Source of the DNA: Narthecium ossifragum
Lineage: Eukaryota; Streptophyta; Magnoliopsida; Dioscoreales; Nartheciaceae
DNA length: 64,000 nt
Assembly: GCA_963920575.1 (NCBI GenBank)
Contig: OY986969.1
Location: forward strand, 6,086,001-6,150,000
Direction: 5' to 3'
The translations under genes and the position numbers were made by a program. Below the pieces are notes generated by a model. It was not told where the DNA came from. It searched no databases and saw nothing but the letters and a program-made list of their open reading frames with translations. Below, in pieces: positions 21,206 through 32,392 of this stretch. Positions within the stretch are counted from its first letter, which is position 1. The number at the start of each line of letters is the position of its first letter.

Positions 21206-21831
21206 GTTACTTAAGGATTCTTGGTAATTACTTAAAGATTTCTGTCCTAAGGTTCTAGCTGTTCAAAGTGTGGCTTCTATTTCTAGATCCAAAGGTTCTA
21301 GCAGGTTATTTAGGGATCGTCTACCTTGCATGCAAGATCACACCAAAAAGAGAAAAAGAAAATAGAATATTCAGAGGAGAGGACAAAATCCAGAAAACAA
21401 CGATTGAAACGAAAAATTTTGAAGCATGAAAACTAACCTATCTGCGCTCACGATCAATCTGACAGTCGATTTGATGTTCGACCGTGGGACTATGCAACCT
21501 TACTTGAAGAAGCGAGGGTCGATCGTTGCATCGACCCTAAGAAGCTTTTTTCGTGACAAAGGCTCATGGTCGATCCTGCGGACGATATCACAGTCGATCA
21601 TGGATATCGTAGAGCACAACGGTCGATTCGGCGGACAATGTCACGGTCGACCGTCAGTCTGCTTCAAAGTAAAATCGTTCCACTGCTGCAAAAAATTCCA
21701 GAAAATTGTCAGAAAAATCCTAAAAAGTGTAAAATAAAGTAATTAAAAATAGAGAAAGATAAAAATCTAACTATGCTCAGAAAAAGAGTTAAGAGAAAAT
21801 TAAATCGATACTCCTTAAAAATCAGAAAATT
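21206..21831 (-). other. Element B 5' leader with TCGA-rich array
   Basis: Leader between the primer site and gag. Within 21440-21660 are about ten GTCGAT, TCGATC and GGTCGACC words, some pairing into imperfect palindromes. The rest is AT-rich without ORFs. Confidence 0.6.
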
Positions 21832-21848
21832 TCCCGGCAACGGCGCCA
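21832..21848 (-). other. Element B primer binding site, tRNA-Asp type
   Basis: On the minus strand TGGCGCCGTTGCCGGGA, four bases from the LTR end. It matches the 3' end of plant tRNA-Asp, as in element A. Confidence 0.9.
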
Positions 21849-21852
21849 AAAT

Positions 21853-23283
21853 TGATCGCTTGCAAACGATATCGTTAAGTCATATGCAAAACACAATTTA
21901 GAAATTTCTAAATGTTTCTTTCAACACTAAATTAATAAGATAGGATAATGGTGAAATACAGGGTCGATCCTTAGGGAAAACTTTGACTAACAAAGAAAAA
22001 TCAGAACTAAATCTCGAAACTCTAATCCTAAAGCGAGGAAGGATTGATTTGGGTTGTTTTAGAATTATTTAATGAAAACTAACTAGGAAAGCAATGTAAA
22101 AAGGATTTAAGATAGATCAATGAGAAAACCTAGGGATTACTCAATCCACTTTAGTTTCACTTGTTGTACTCTCTAGTTATCCTCTTGTTTTCTTATCTAA
22201 ACATTATAGATTCATAGCTTCTTAAGCTTACATGAATCCCTAAAAGAAGGTAAGTATTTTCCAAAAGCATATTTTATCTTCGATTAGCATAGATTGTCTT
22301 TGGGGTAACGTTAGCACAACCTATCGTCACTAAGTATAAAATATCTCATCGGTTATTCACAAACCACATCAAAATTATCTTATAGATCTCTATCATCAAT
22401 CACCGAAATCAGGTAGGCCTCAATATACGTCAAGGAACTCTGTTCTCTCAACTCTATTAAGAATAAATCTATATCTATAAGATTATGTCTAGAAAAGAAT
22501 ACAAGTATCAAACTAGAAAATACAAAGAAGCTAAACTAAAGTTTCAAGAGATCCCTAAGTAAAGGAACTAGCCACTCATCTTGGTAATGGAAGCCATAGA
22601 TTTGTTGAAGAACAATCGGGATCCACGCATCAACTCCTCCGTCTTCAGAAAGCTTAATCCTCTCTTTTCTCTCTATGGAGACCACCAATTTTCGGCCAGC
22701 AAACACCTTTTTATAAGTTAACTCCCAGAATTAGGGTTTTGGGCTAAGTTGGACTCTATTGCAACTCGAATTCCCTGAATTAATCCCTTGCAGCATATTC
22801 GGGTCACAACTGGGCCCAATCAATTCAGAATCAAAAAATGTGTTCCACACGAAAGTTGTTAATTAGGAAGCCCACTGTCATATCCCGAAGATTTCATAAT
22901 ATTTAGAATTACTTAGAATATTTTACGAATATTCTTCTGACATGCAACGGAACAGTTTTCAGCATCTGTATATCTTCATAGTCTTCAAAACTGGTATTAA
23001 TTTGTTTGGAATATTGCAAAGTGTCCAATATGAACGTTGTAGCTCTTGATGTCTTCTAGAAGTCCTCCAAATTTTTGGAATTTTGGATTTATCTAGAGAA
23101 TTTGATGAATTCTTTTCAAACTGACAGCGGAGCGGCGTAATTTCAACATATTAGTCTTTTCTTGTATTTTCTAACTTGAATATTCATTAAACTTGAAATC
23201 AACTAACAAACTATCAAATACAAACACTCTCGGGCTAACAAAGGTAAATTAAGGGGTTTAAATATGAATAATTTATGACTCAT
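21853..23283 (-). repeat. Element B 5' LTR
   Basis: Its 3' end is fixed by the primer site. Its 5' end, about 23283, is placed by similarity of the first bases (TGAGTCATAAATTATTCAT) to the start of the element C LTR (TGATGAGTCACAAAATATGC). A TATA-like TTATAAAAAGG lies near 22705-22718 on the minus strand. It lacks the GATCGATC array seen in the other Athila-type LTRs. The outer boundary is approximate because the partner LTR is lost. Confidence 0.72.
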
Positions 23284-24672
23284 TAATGTCCCATGAGTAG
23301 TGTTGCCCATGACCATAGGACGGAATCTGATCTCCATGGTCTGATTTGCTGTGCAGGGTCTTGGCTTGTAACTAAGTCAAGCTGGCTTTGGTCCAGTCTG
23401 AAGTGAAGTCGGCTGGGCCACACTTCTGCTGCAATATTCGACGCTTGAAGTTGTTCGAGTCAAGTTGAATCTTCTGCGGTGCAGAGTCATACTCTGGTCC
23501 AAACCTGTCTAACATGGTTGGGTCTACCGGTGTCAATCTGGACTTGATCTGAATAAGGAGGGTAGCTCCTTTGATGGCTCATATCAACCTTCGGATGCTT
23601 GATCAACGGCGGAGGATGCATCATGATCACTCGGACTTGATCTGAATGGTCTTGATTGCTTGGGATTCTTTGATCAGGTTCAGATAGAAGATCGGAAGCA
23701 CTGGATCGTAGATCAGGCTGATCAAATGGCTGGATCAAGTTGTTGTCTTAATAGGACGGCTGAGAAGCTGCCAGAGCTGGATCAACGGTCAAACAAGGTC
23801 GCCGGAGTGTGGCAACGGCACAGGTAGCTTCACATGGAGATGGGGGTTCCATGTGTACGGTTTATTCATCGTATTAGGCTTCGGATGCACCGGATCTGAA
23901 GGTGGCGACACGGTAGAGGTCGTCGCCGATGATTACCAGTGAAGGAGTGCTCATCGGTAGCTGGGGATGGGTGGAAATGGTTCGGGAATGTCTCGGGACA
24001 TTTCTGGTGTGGTTTGATCATGAGATCATTCCCGGGAAGTGGCGGAGCGGAGGAGGCCGGAACAGGGAAGTTCGCCGGAGTTGAATCCCAGCAATCCAAG
24101 CCTCGATCCTGGTCGTGGTTGGCCACGGTGGCTTCGGGGAAAGTCGCCGATGCTTCCTCAGTGGATGGGTGAAGACGACGGAGACGGTGGCCGGTCTTGG
24201 GGTGGCGGCTCGAGGACGAGCTGATGGAAGCCGGTTTTGAGCTGGGACGACGAGCCAGTCGCTAGGTAGGGGATGAGCCACGGCTTGAGCCAATCTGGGA
24301 GGAGAGAGAAAGCAAGGGAAAATTCAGGAAAAATATGGACAAACGGGGAAAATTTCGAAAAAAGTAGGGGAAAGTAAAAAGAAGTTTTCACCCGGGTCTG
24401 GTGGTGTTGAACTCGGAGTTGCAATAGGGATTTCTCTCGGAATCTGAGTCCCTCTAGGACTTGTCTGAGTCATCGTTGACCACCTATTAGAGGTATGCTC
24501 CAACTTTCTGCTATCACGCTCCATCTTTCTTCTATCGCGCTCGATCCAGGTTAAACAGAGGTTCACCTCGGAAGGGCGAGTCTTGATTTGTTGTTCCCGC
24601 ATCACCTGGGGTACTCCATACATGGTGGCAAAGTTTCCGTAAGGTTCTGGGCCACACAATCGAAGGAACAGA
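23284..24672. other. Unassigned region, rich in GATC words
   Basis: No recognised protein. 23480-24150 contains many CTGATC, GGATCA and GATCTG words. Short reading frames on both strands do not resemble known families. It may be the internal part of the element whose primer site lies at 24673, but no gag or pol motif is visible. Confidence 0.3.
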
Positions 24673-25325
24673 GCTCTGATACCAAGTTGATACGAGCGGT
24701 CTACTCGCAATCCTCTCGTATCGGGTCTCTACTGCTCCAATTTATCAGAATTGGGTCTGATCGGACTTGATTAAGTCCAATTGGCTGATCTGGCTAGCTG
24801 GATCGAATCGGGCTTGAGCGGGTTCAGATCTGGCTGAGCCTGATTGGGGTAGGACTTGACTAGGTCAAATCTGAGTTGATCTGGATTAGGTTTAAGTGGT
24901 TGTGATACGAGTCGATCCGACTCGACTAACTGGATCCGTGCCCAGAAGAGGACTTGGACTTCCCTAGTTCAAACTAGAGTATTTAATTAGGATTTTTCAT
25001 TAGTCTTTTATATTTAATTGAGTCCTAGTTTTATTTGCTTTCCAAATTATCTACAAGTTGTTAGGAATTAATGATGAGTCCTATTTGACATAGAAGTTGA
25101 GTTTGAGTATTGAAGCCTTATTACTTGCTAATTAACCAAGGGGGTTTTCTAAATGGATAAGGACTCAGTCGAGGCCTCTATAAAAGGATCTCAGTAGCTA
25201 GGAATAATGTATCCATGATCAATGATGTGAGTTTATGAATAAAGTAGAGTAGCTAAGTAGAATATCATAGGAGTAGAAGTAATATAGTTTCCATCAGAAA
25301 TCCACCATCGATCTTCCTTCTTCCC
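24673..25325 (-). repeat. Candidate LTR with tRNA-iMet-type primer site
   Basis: GCTCTGATACCA at 24673-24684 is the reverse complement of TGGTATCAGAGC, the initiator-tRNA-Met primer site of many plant LTR elements. Three bases later TGATACGAG could be the LTR end. A TATA-like CTCTATAAAAGG near 25175 is on the plus strand, which does not fit a minus-strand LTR, and the second terminus is not found. Treat as tentative. Confidence 0.4.
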
Positions 25326-25559
25326 CGTTGGTCATCTTCTCTACATCCGGCACCGCCTCCACCCTATCCGTATTCCCCTCGACTCCATCTTCATCTTCTC
25401 TCTCTCCACACACTTTCTCTCTCCTCCACATCAGCGACCCCACGCCATGTCAGCGCCACATCACCACCTTCCTCCTTCCTCTCTTCTCTCCCATGCCAAA
25501 CCCGAGCCGCCACATTGCCGATCACCATCGATCTTCTCTCCGGCTGTCCCCGTCACCAA
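25326..25559. other. Pyrimidine-rich unassigned stretch
   Basis: C/T-rich sequence with CCACATCA and TCTCTCTC words. It resembles a leader but no gene follows. I see no supported function. Confidence 0.25.
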
Positions 25560-26775
25560 CCAAGGTGATTACGTCCAAAAAGTTGTCACAGCGGTCGCAG
25601 CAGTATAGCCTAAGAGGGCGGTCGTATCCACAGAGAGACAGTGGATAGGATTACACAATTATGAGAGGATAAATGTAAAATAGTAAAAAGTCGATTATAT
25701 TAGAACCGAAAACAAGCAAAGGTTGAGTGTTTTTAGTGAAGTTTCTTAAAGGTTAATGTGGCATGGCATTGAAGATCTCTCACTTGAACTCGAGTATGTC
25801 TCTCACCCTCTATCCTGTTAGATACACAATTGGCGGATTCACATCTCAATCTCGCCAATCAGAATATATTGAACTACAAATCATAGCAAGCAACAATACT
25901 AGCTCTCAAGGATCATTCTCCCTTTATGAATCATGCAACTATCACCTTGTTCAATTAGATTCAAAGACGACGATATATTTAAGTGATAACGCAACAAAGA
26001 TATTAAACCCTAAGACGATGATATGCTTAAACAATAACGTAGCAGAAAATCTGATTAACAAAGGAACAACAAATTAAACCATGCCCAAGAACATCACTGA
26101 TTATATATGAGAAGAATCAAATCCCCACTTAGGCACATTCAAAAGACTAAAACAAATAAGAAAATAGATCCATACGAGAGTTGTATCAACAATAAAATCA
26201 AAAGAGGATTTCAGATGAGGAGAAAAACTCTTGTTCAAGATTGAGCATCCCTCCGCCTTGCCAAAAGGATCTACTCGTCCATGGATGATGAAGAAATCTC
26301 CAAAAGGTCTCCAAGAAGTCTTCCAAAAGTCCCCAAAAAGCTCTCATTGAATAGCCCTAAATTTCCTATTTATAAGCTCCAAAGGTCTTCAACTAGTATT
26401 AGATCTGCACCCTTGATTTTGCTTAACTGCTATAAAATGATCGATCATTTAGGGATCATGATCGATCATTTTATCCCGTAGAATTGTCATGCCCTGAAGA
26501 TGATCGATCATTTAAAACACGGCTCTCGGTCATCTCTGGCTGTATAAAATGATGGATCATTACAGGGGATGAAGATCGATCATTTGTCCTGCGTATTTTC
26601 TCTTTTGCCATTCAGACAGGGCAATTGGTATTAAACATACCATAACGTCCTCTAGAAAACTCGGAATCATGAACTATGTCCTACAGAAACTAGACTTCAA
26701 GAGATTTCCAGCCATATATGACACATCATCTGGTTCTTCATGAGCAGGTACAGTTTAATCTTCCAAGTTGACCCC
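25560..26775 (-). repeat. Truncated Athila-type LTR
   Basis: Read on the minus strand it parallels the solo LTR at 48350-50072: AGATTAAACTGTACCTGCTC and AACCAGATGATG near 26720-26770, CATGATTCCGAGTTT, a palindrome array (ATGATCGATCATTT type, 26438-26585), an AGATCTAATAC box (about 26395-26406), TTATAAATAG (26366-26376), and a CTGTGGATACGAC block near its 3' end. Its 5' (U3) end is cut at 26775 by Tekay-type insertions. Confidence 0.75.
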
Positions 26776-29267
26776 TGTCACACCCCGACCCAGAAAACCC
26801 ATCCGAGCCGAGGCGTGAGGGGAAACCTATCACTATTCATCTTCAAATCGGCGCGATACAAAGCGGAAGAGACGGATAATTTAAACAAATGTATTCCAGA
26901 GGCGAAACAGATTCAATTATAATATATCATCAAGTTGTACAGTTCATAATTGATACAAAGTCTTCCAAGAGACAGATTTATACAAAAGTCCCAAAGTCCT
27001 CAAAATGTTTACAACATATACAAACATATCAAAAGGGTACAACCGGTAATCCTCCAAGCAACCTCAAGCACCTCTGGATGTACTCGCGCCGCCAAAGGCC
27101 GATACTGCCGGCTCCACTGAAGAAGAACTGCCGCCTGCACCTGCAAACGCAACCTGGGTAGGAGTGAGCGATAAGCTCAGTAGGGTTCTACTCTACGGCA
27201 CACTGAAAGGAGGAAAACAACAACAGTGTTGTCTCCCAGCCTAAGTCTAACGGATGCCACGGGTCCCATAACCCATCGATGTCTCAAGGGCTCCTGTCAT
27301 GAACCTCTCTCTTGGACACGTTACCAAGATCACCCTAAGCACTGACAGGGGAACAGTACCATGCAGGATCACCCTTACCCAGCAGGGATACCACTGCTTG
27401 GGGACCACGTCGGGAACACATCGATTGCATCCTTAGCACTTGGCATTGGAAGACAACACGACCTCTAAACCTCAAACACTGATCAGAGTCAACTATCGTG
27501 AATCCACAAAGACATGAGACTTGATCATACAATCACACTCTACTCCTGATTACCCATCGTCGGTCCTAAGGCTAGATCCGAGCTACCCGAGAGCCTCGGA
27601 TCGGTGACCCAAACCATCGCCCGCCTATCCTCAAATGCCTCTAATGCACACAATGCATGAGCTTAGGCAAACATCTATACTAGATGTCTCTATATGTCAC
27701 ATCAACAGTCAAGAGTTCCACATTTATACAATAGCCCTCGGCATTCGCCGGCAAGAGGCTAAGGTTCCACAATTCCTCATTAACTAGCACTCATAGCTAG
27801 TTAATGGCTAGGCAATCAACTAAGCATTTAACTACAATCACACGTGTATTAAATGCAAACAAAGCCATAGATTTACCCATAAAGAGAGTTACTCAAATCG
27901 ATTCTCAAACCCGATGAAAATCCTTTGGAAACCTCATCAAATCCCCCCCACATGCTTCCCAACATGTTTAGATACTAATCCCAAATCAAATCCATCCAAG
28001 AAAAGCCAGAAAACCGAGTCCAAGGGGTTACGGACGATGTCACGGTCGATCCGGGGACCGTGAGACCACGGACGATGTCACGGTCGATCCGGCGATCGAC
28101 CGTGAGACCAAGGCGAAGAAAACCAAGGACGACGGTCGATCCACCCATCGACCGTGCGAAACCCAAAACCAAACAGCGCATGACGGTCGATGCAACGGTC
28201 GACCGTCAGGTAAATGGCGAAAAGGAGAAGATCCCGTGGTCGATCCATCCATCGACCGTGGGAGTCCAAAATCCCGATAGAGCCCGACGGTCGATGCGAT
28301 GGTCGATCCGACGGTCGACCGCCAGGCCCAGAAAGAGTAAAACAATACTCGACGGTCGATGCACCGATCGACCGTCGAGCCATGAAAGAGCGTATCAATT
28401 CTTGACGGTCGATGCACCGATCGACCGTCGAGCCTCAGGCACAGTTCATCGGAACAGTGCCGGAAATCCAATTTCTTGGATTTCAAAGATCAAATCTAGT
28501 TGGAAAACAATGAGATTTTGCAAGCAAGAGTAATTCTCGATGGGGAATCCAATGGTATAAAGAAATCAATTTTTTAAGGATAAATCTCCAACTTATGTCA
28601 AAACGGCCGAAAACCGATAAACGGCGGCAATACAAGATTCAACCGATAAAATACGGAAATCGCGAGGTAGGAATACTTGAAATCATCCATAACACATGCA
28701 CAATGAATTACACAATATTCTAAGAAGTACTCCTACATCGTAAAGGCATTAAACCTATCCTAGGAGAACCCGATCCGAAGATCGAGGTAGAAACACCTAC
28801 TTGAAGAGATAGGGCAGCTCCTCCACGCATCCCCCAAGTTCGATCGCCGGAAGCCGCTCCTCGAAATCCACACTCCGATGCCCTAGCACCCAGCCGCAGG
28901 AGAGAGAGAGAGAGAGAGGAGAAAGAGAACGGCGGGAGAAGAAAGAAGGAAAGAAGGAGAAAGAAGGAGCTTAAATAGAAAGCTGGAAACGATCACAGCC
29001 GTCCGATTCGATCTCTCCCGATCGAGCTCCGATCTTCCGATCGGAAGCGCCCTAAAGGTTCTAATCAAACACATACATCAATCAAAGGCCATGTGTGCAA
29101 CGCGGGTGTGAAACTGACCACCAGGGAGCATATTTACCAAAATGTCACTGGAGTCAAAAGCAACGATGCGATCAACCGATCGCATCCCAAGGTCAACCGA
29201 GCCAAACCACAAACCCAGACCCTCGACCTAACGTGGTCGGACCAGGTTGGAGGTACAGGTCCTCACA
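26776..29267 (-). mobile_element. Solo Tekay-type LTR (LTR1), 2492 bp
   Basis: On the minus strand it starts TGTGAGGACC (ending at 29267) and ends GGGTCGGGGTGTGACA (at 26776). It is flanked by ACCCC at 26771-26775 and 29268-29272. No internal region accompanies it, so it is a solo LTR left by recombination. A TCGAT/GATCGACC array of long imperfect palindromes lies at 28030-28440. A purine-rich GA run is near 28900-28970. Minor reading frames in the array are repeat artefacts. Confidence 0.85.
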
Positions 29268-29272
29268 ACCCC

Positions 29273-29381
29273 TGTCGCGCCCCTACCCGCGAAAACCCAA
29301 CCGGGCCGGGCGACGCGAACCGGAACCTAACGAAACGAGAAAAATTTGAGCAGGTACAATTTAATCTTCCAAGTTGACCCC
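29273..29381. repeat. Tandem duplication across an Athila/Tekay LTR junction
   Basis: 29273-29349 repeats the first 77 bp of LTR2 (29382-29458). 29347-29381 repeats the 35 bp of Athila LTR at 26741-26775 (TGAGCAGGTAC...TTGACCCC, one mismatch). The inner junction shares TGA. The segment therefore duplicates an Athila-LTR/LTR2 boundary, and LTR1 then inserted at the first copy's ACCCC. Confidence 0.8.
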
Positions 29382-32352
29382 TGTCGCGCCCCTACCCGCG
29401 AAAACCCAACTGGGCCGGGCGACGCGAACCGGAACCTAACGAAACGAGAAAAATTTGACAAGGGTTCCCTCTAACCTATTGGTCTCCCTAGCAATTCATC
29501 AAAACACCCTCAAATTTCAAAACTATAAGTTACAGAACCTCGAACCACATATTACAAAACCCAAATTTAATATACATATACTCGGAGAGGGGAAGATTCG
29601 AATACAACATTTAAACACTCCCGTAGGAGACTAACTAACCAAGGGTTTAAAGCAATAAAGGATCACCACTTCTCAGACTCCGCCTGGCGCCGCCGCACCG
29701 CCGACCAACTGCCCGATAGGGGCCACCAAAGTGGAGTTAACGTCTGCACCTGCAAAACGCAGCCCGGGTTGGAGTGAGCACTAAGCTCAGCAGAGAAACT
29801 ACACTACGACACACAGAAGGAAGAGGGGAACACAATAGTGTCGCCCTCAAGTAAGACCTGGATGTATACAAAGGTGCCATAACCCCACCGGGTGTCCCTG
29901 AAGACCACGATCATGGTCTTCCAGAAGAATTGGTCACATGATGGGTCACACTCAGTAAGCAGGAACCAACAGTGCTGACTCACAAGCAGGAAACATGCAC
30001 CGCTGAGTAGGCAACCCCTCTACTCAAGAGTCATCACAATGAAACACCGGCTACACCTCAGAATCCGACTCGAGGCCGACACGACCTCTACAATCATCAA
30101 GCAACATGTGTACCAGTTATCTAGGCCTATCACTAAAATTGACTGTACACCACAATTCAAACCAGGTCCAAACCGGTCTTAGGGCTAAATCCGAGCTTCC
30201 AAGCCTCAGGACGGCGACCCACAGATCGCCCACGCCCTAACCTTATGCAACTAATGCATAATAAGGATGCATGCGATGAACATACGTATAAACAACAGTT
30301 AAGCACGCAACAATATGTGATGATAACATAACAAGGTATGGGCTCGGCACTCTGCCGGCCTGGGGTGGTGAACATGTAAATAAGGTCAAGAACTGCTGCA
30401 GTGGTACCACCACCAACTGCCAGCCAGTTCACAAGCCACTTGCATCGGGAAGCAGCCCCGCAAACAACAGGAGACGAACCACACAGATAAAGGTCGTCGA
30501 CGCACGCCGGCATGCAAGGCTAAGGAAAGATGTAGGGCCACTCGCCCACTTATTCTAAACATCCCAGGAGTCATCACTCTCCTGGTTCACCACTACCCCT
30601 AATATGGGGCTAGCATGTTTAAGGACAATTTTGTAAGATTGTAAAGAAAACCGCACATGTGAAGCCCCACGGGCAAACCCATTGAAAACGCCCCTCAGCC
30701 ACTAAGAGATCGATCTCTCCCAGAGAAGATCGATCTTCTTAGTGCTTGGGAGAAAACTCGTCCCTGTCAACCGGAAGAGATCGGTCTTCTCCAGCAGAAG
30801 GATCGATCTTCTTCATGACACGGACCAAATTTGATAAATCAATCAAAATCCTATTGAAAATAAGTTGGATTAAAACCAAACTTTTCAGATCTCTTCCAAA
30901 GATCATCAAGATCATCTCAGCCAAGAATCAACTTAATTAAATAATTAAAAACCACTTAATTACACTAATCAAGCTAACTGTCCTGTTTCAGCACAGACAG
31001 TCCATTTCATTCACCAGAAATTGTACATAGCTCTAAAAATCTTGAAACCGGTTGGAAATGAAAGCTAGCTTATGGATCTACAACTTCCATTCAAAACAAC
31101 AACTCAGATCATGCACGTACAGCTCGGCACTCATGTTAGAACACCACTGTTCTAATTAAACCAGAAAATCCGAAATTAACATAGAGAAATCTTGCTTAAA
31201 TCCACATCAAATCCAAACAAAATCCTACCAAACTTTATTCAGGTGAAAAACAAGCTATCAAGCATCAGCTAGCATAGTTTAATTGAAGAACAATGAATTA
31301 AACAACACAAAAACACCTAATCTAAGGTTTAATGAAGAATCCTACCAAACTACGCTAATCCACGTTTGATTCTCAATCAAACCGTGCAAGGAGGGTATAG
31401 ACGCTAGATCAAACTCCAAACGAGAATTTCTAAGGTAGGAGGAGAGGAGAAGAAAAACCGGAAAAACAGAGGGGTCTCGGGTTACTTATACGCTCAAGTC
31501 CGATTGGTTCGCGTCCTTATCCGGACACGTCAGCCGCGTCCTTAACCAGACAACTGACACAGGTCCGATTGATCGACCGATCGCCTCCAGTATCCGGCCA
31601 ACCAAGAACAGAGGAGAAGAAAATCCACAGAAAACCATCGATCAAAACCAAAAACCACATAAGCAAGCAAGAAATCTCATCGGAAGTCCGTTGGCATCCA
31701 AAGATCTAAGAAACTGCAGCAAAGAAGAGAGAAGAAACATCAACACGCAGTCATGAGATCAACAGACTCCAAGATATCATGCGTCAAAGCCCGTCCTAAA
31801 ATCCTAATCAAAGATTAGGGTAGAGTTCCGTACCTATGGCGTCGAGATCGTCTCCTATTTCCCCTTTTCCGGCCGCAGTTGTCGTCATCAACCTCTCCGT
31901 CTTTGCCGCAGTCGCCCCGCCGCGGTCGCCAAGTTCGCCTCTCCTCTCCGGTCACAGTGGCGTCCGCCGTCGTCGCCTCTCTCCCTCTTCCTCTCTATCA
32001 CGGCTGAAAACCTCACGGAGGAAAGGAAAGGAAAAGGGCTCTTATTATTGAACGGCTCAAGATTAGATCTTGACCATCTGATCAACCGAATCTGATCCTA
32101 GCCGCTCAGATCTCGATCCTTACGATCGAACCCAGATCCTCCGAGCTATGATACTCCTAATAGTCTAGTCAAGCACATACATCATTACAAGGCCGTGTGT
32201 GCGCTACGCGTGTGTGAAACCAACTCCGCATAGGGTAATTTACCAAATTACCCCCGGAGCCGCAACGATCAAAGGAGATCGCGAAGCAAGGCCAACCGAA
32301 CCAGACCCTCGACTGACACGGTCGGACCGAGTTGGAGGTACGGGTCCTCACA
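29382..32352 (-). repeat. Tekay-like element 3' LTR (LTR2), 2971 bp
   Basis: Begins TGTGAGGACC at 32352 and ends GGTAGGGGCGCGACA at 29382 (minus strand). It is directly preceded by a polypurine tract in the typical chromovirus context GGGACGAAATTCCTTTAAGG. A small GATCGATC array is at 30705-30815. The 5' LTR partner is not in the window. Confidence 0.85.
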
Positions 32353-32392
32353 ACCTATCACCCTTAAAGGAATTTCGTCCCGAAATTCGATA
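32353..32392 (-). other. Polypurine tract of the Tekay-like element
   Basis: On the minus strand TTTCGGGACGAAATTCC then TTTAAGGGTGATAGGT, adjoining the LTR start. This is the usual pol end and PPT context of plant Ty3/gypsy Tekay/Del-type elements. Confidence 0.85.

Larger units (their letters stand above)
5617..23283 (-). mobile_element. Element B: decayed Athila/Tat-like Ty3/gypsy retrotransposon
   Basis: Minus-strand element with, from right to left, a 5' LTR (21853-23283), a tRNA-Asp primer site (21832-21848), a leader with a TCGA-rich palindrome array, gag, protease, RT, RNase H and the first part of integrase. At 5616 a Tekay-type LTR fragment cuts it, so the 3' end and 3' LTR are missing. 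Element A is inserted in RT between the codons for KLNAL and TRKDHF, with a CAAAG duplication. Frameshifts and stops in every domain show it is dead. Confidence 0.85.

Noticed and set aside
28040..28533. Frames rich in RSID, RPS and SMDGST on both strands
   Set aside because: By-product of the TCGATC/GATCGACC palindrome array in LTR1, not proteins.
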